Of a stretch of DNA of 6,286 nucleotides, positions 5,948 through 6,286 are shown in pieces. The DNA is from Brevundimonas vancanneytii (GTDB taxonomy: Bacteria > Pseudomonadota > Alphaproteobacteria > Caulobacterales > Caulobacteraceae), in assembly GCA_945874855.1 (NCBI GenBank), contig CAMCIP010000137.1:1-6286 (forward strand), read 5' to 3'. The notes beneath the pieces are model-generated. The model had not been told where the DNA came from. It saw only the letters and a list, made by a program, of their open reading frames with translations, and did no database searches. How positions within the stretch are numbered: the stretch's first letter is position 1; each line of letters starts with the position of its first letter. A program made the position numbers and the translations under genes.

Positions 5948-5976
5948 CCGTGGTGCGGCATGGCGGCCTCCCACGG
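5948..5976 (-). promoter_or_regulatory. Candidate L1-binding hairpin in the rplK leader
   Basis: On the rplK-sense strand CCGTGG pairs with CCACGG (6 bp, 5971-5976 with 5948-5953). Inside is a small asymmetric internal loop (GA opposite GCA), then a short GGC/GCC helix with a 6-base loop. The 5' side reads GTGGGAGGC, the same string as in the L1-binding region of bacterial 23S rRNA as I recall it from E. coli. L1 is known to bind its own mRNA by mimicry of the rRNA site, and the hairpin ends 43 bases before the rplK ATG. The structure is seen; the L1 role is inferred. Confidence 0.42.
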
Positions 5977-6011
5977 ATTTACCCCCGGCCCGAAGGCGCG
6001 AGGGAGGCGGG

Positions 6012-6040
6012 CGTATAGCGGACGAAGGACCGAAGGGCAA
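6012..6040 (-). promoter_or_regulatory. Candidate promoter for rplK-rplA
   Basis: On the minus strand TTGCCC (6035-6040) and TATACG (6012-6017) are separated by 17 bases, and the -10 is embedded in GCTATAC, similar to the Caulobacter housekeeping -10 GCTANAWC. Transcription would begin near 6005 and give a leader of about 100 bases that includes the candidate L1 hairpin. It lies just downstream of the nusG stop. A weak 4-bp hairpin (GGGC-attt-GCCC) overlaps the -35 and is too short to be a convincing nusG terminator, so read-through from nusG is also possible. Confidence 0.4.
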
Positions 6041-6055
6041 ATGCCCGGCGGAAGA

Positions 6056-6286
6056 TCAGGCCGCGCTCTTCTCGACCTGGCTGTATTCCAGATCCACCGG
6101 CGTGGGCCGGCCGAAGATGGACACGGCCACGCGCAGGCGGGCGGCGTCCTCGTCGACGCTCTCCACCTGGCCGTCGAAGCTGGCGAAGGGACCGTCGATG
6201 ACCTTGACCGTCTCGCCGATGTCGAAGCGGATCGTGGGCTTGGGACGTTCGACGCCCTCCTCCACCTGGCCGATGATGTTCTTCAC
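6056..6286 (-). CDS. nusG: Transcription termination/antitermination factor NusG, C-terminal part (5' end outside window)
   Basis: The last 76 residues are present and the frame is open to the window edge. Fragment residues of about 21-58 are a KOW domain (FDIGETVKVIDGPFASFDGQ, then VESVDED, then LRVAVSIFGR), followed by TPVDLEYSQVEK, the standard end of NusG. This domain binds ribosomal protein S10 to couple transcription and translation, or Rho to promote termination; the missing N-terminal NGN domain binds RNA polymerase. The codon at the window edge is GTG and is internal, not a start. The position directly upstream of rplK is the classic bacterial arrangement and supports the identification. 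Confidence 0.96.
   Translation of the reverse strand: MKNIIGQVEEGVERPKPTIRFDIGETVKVIDGPFASFDGQVESVDEDAARLRVAVSIFGRPTPVDLEYSQVEKSAA

Noticed and set aside
1..6286. Search for a previously undescribed multi-gene system, mobile element, CRISPR array or attachment site
   Set aside because: There are no direct-repeat arrays, transposase or integrase genes, or terminal repeats, and no unexplained cluster of co-directed unknown genes. The window is mainly housekeeping.

Overview
The window is a high-GC bacterial chromosome segment that looks alphaproteobacterial, most likely from Caulobacterales (Brevundimonas or Caulobacter relatives). The evidence is the protein styles: an L7/L12 with an alanine-rich hinge, a DUF2059 protein, an M61 peptidase with a PDZ domain, and a SPOR-tailed probable D-Ala-D-Ala carboxypeptidase with a paired-cysteine C-terminus. 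The genus is inferred from style, not from a database match.

Layout. The left third (1-2365, plus strand) holds the 3' end of a SPOR-domain cell-wall protein and a complete secreted M61 metallopeptidase. The rest is on the minus strand. Reading right to left, in the direction of transcription, it runs: 3' end of nusG (NusG KOW domain), a 151-bp gap with a candidate promoter and a possible L1-binding leader hairpin, rplK (L11), rplA (L1), a strong intrinsic terminator, a gene for a secreted DUF2059 protein, a 305-bp structured non-coding stretch that looks like an L10 leader, rplJ (L10), rplL (L7/L12), a second strong intrinsic terminator, and a small orphan lipoprotein gene. The lipoprotein gene meets the M61 gene tail to tail with 4 bp between them.

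How the genes work together. L11, L10 and L7/L12 build the GTPase-associated stalk of the 50S subunit, and L1 builds the stalk on the E-site side. NusG couples RNA polymerase to the ribosome or to Rho. This is the classic nusG-rplKAJL cluster, but it is broken here into separately terminated units: rplKA | DUF2059 | rplJL. It is not followed by rpoB at the expected place. Non-coding structures sit where L1 and L10 autoregulation would be expected. The plus-strand genes and both minus-strand exported proteins are envelope functions with no visible mechanistic link to translation.

No mobile element, CRISPR array, tRNA, rRNA or obviously new multi-gene system is visible. The items most worth a second look are the gene inserted inside the ribosomal-protein cluster, the two candidate autoregulatory leaders, and the uncharacterised lipoprotein.
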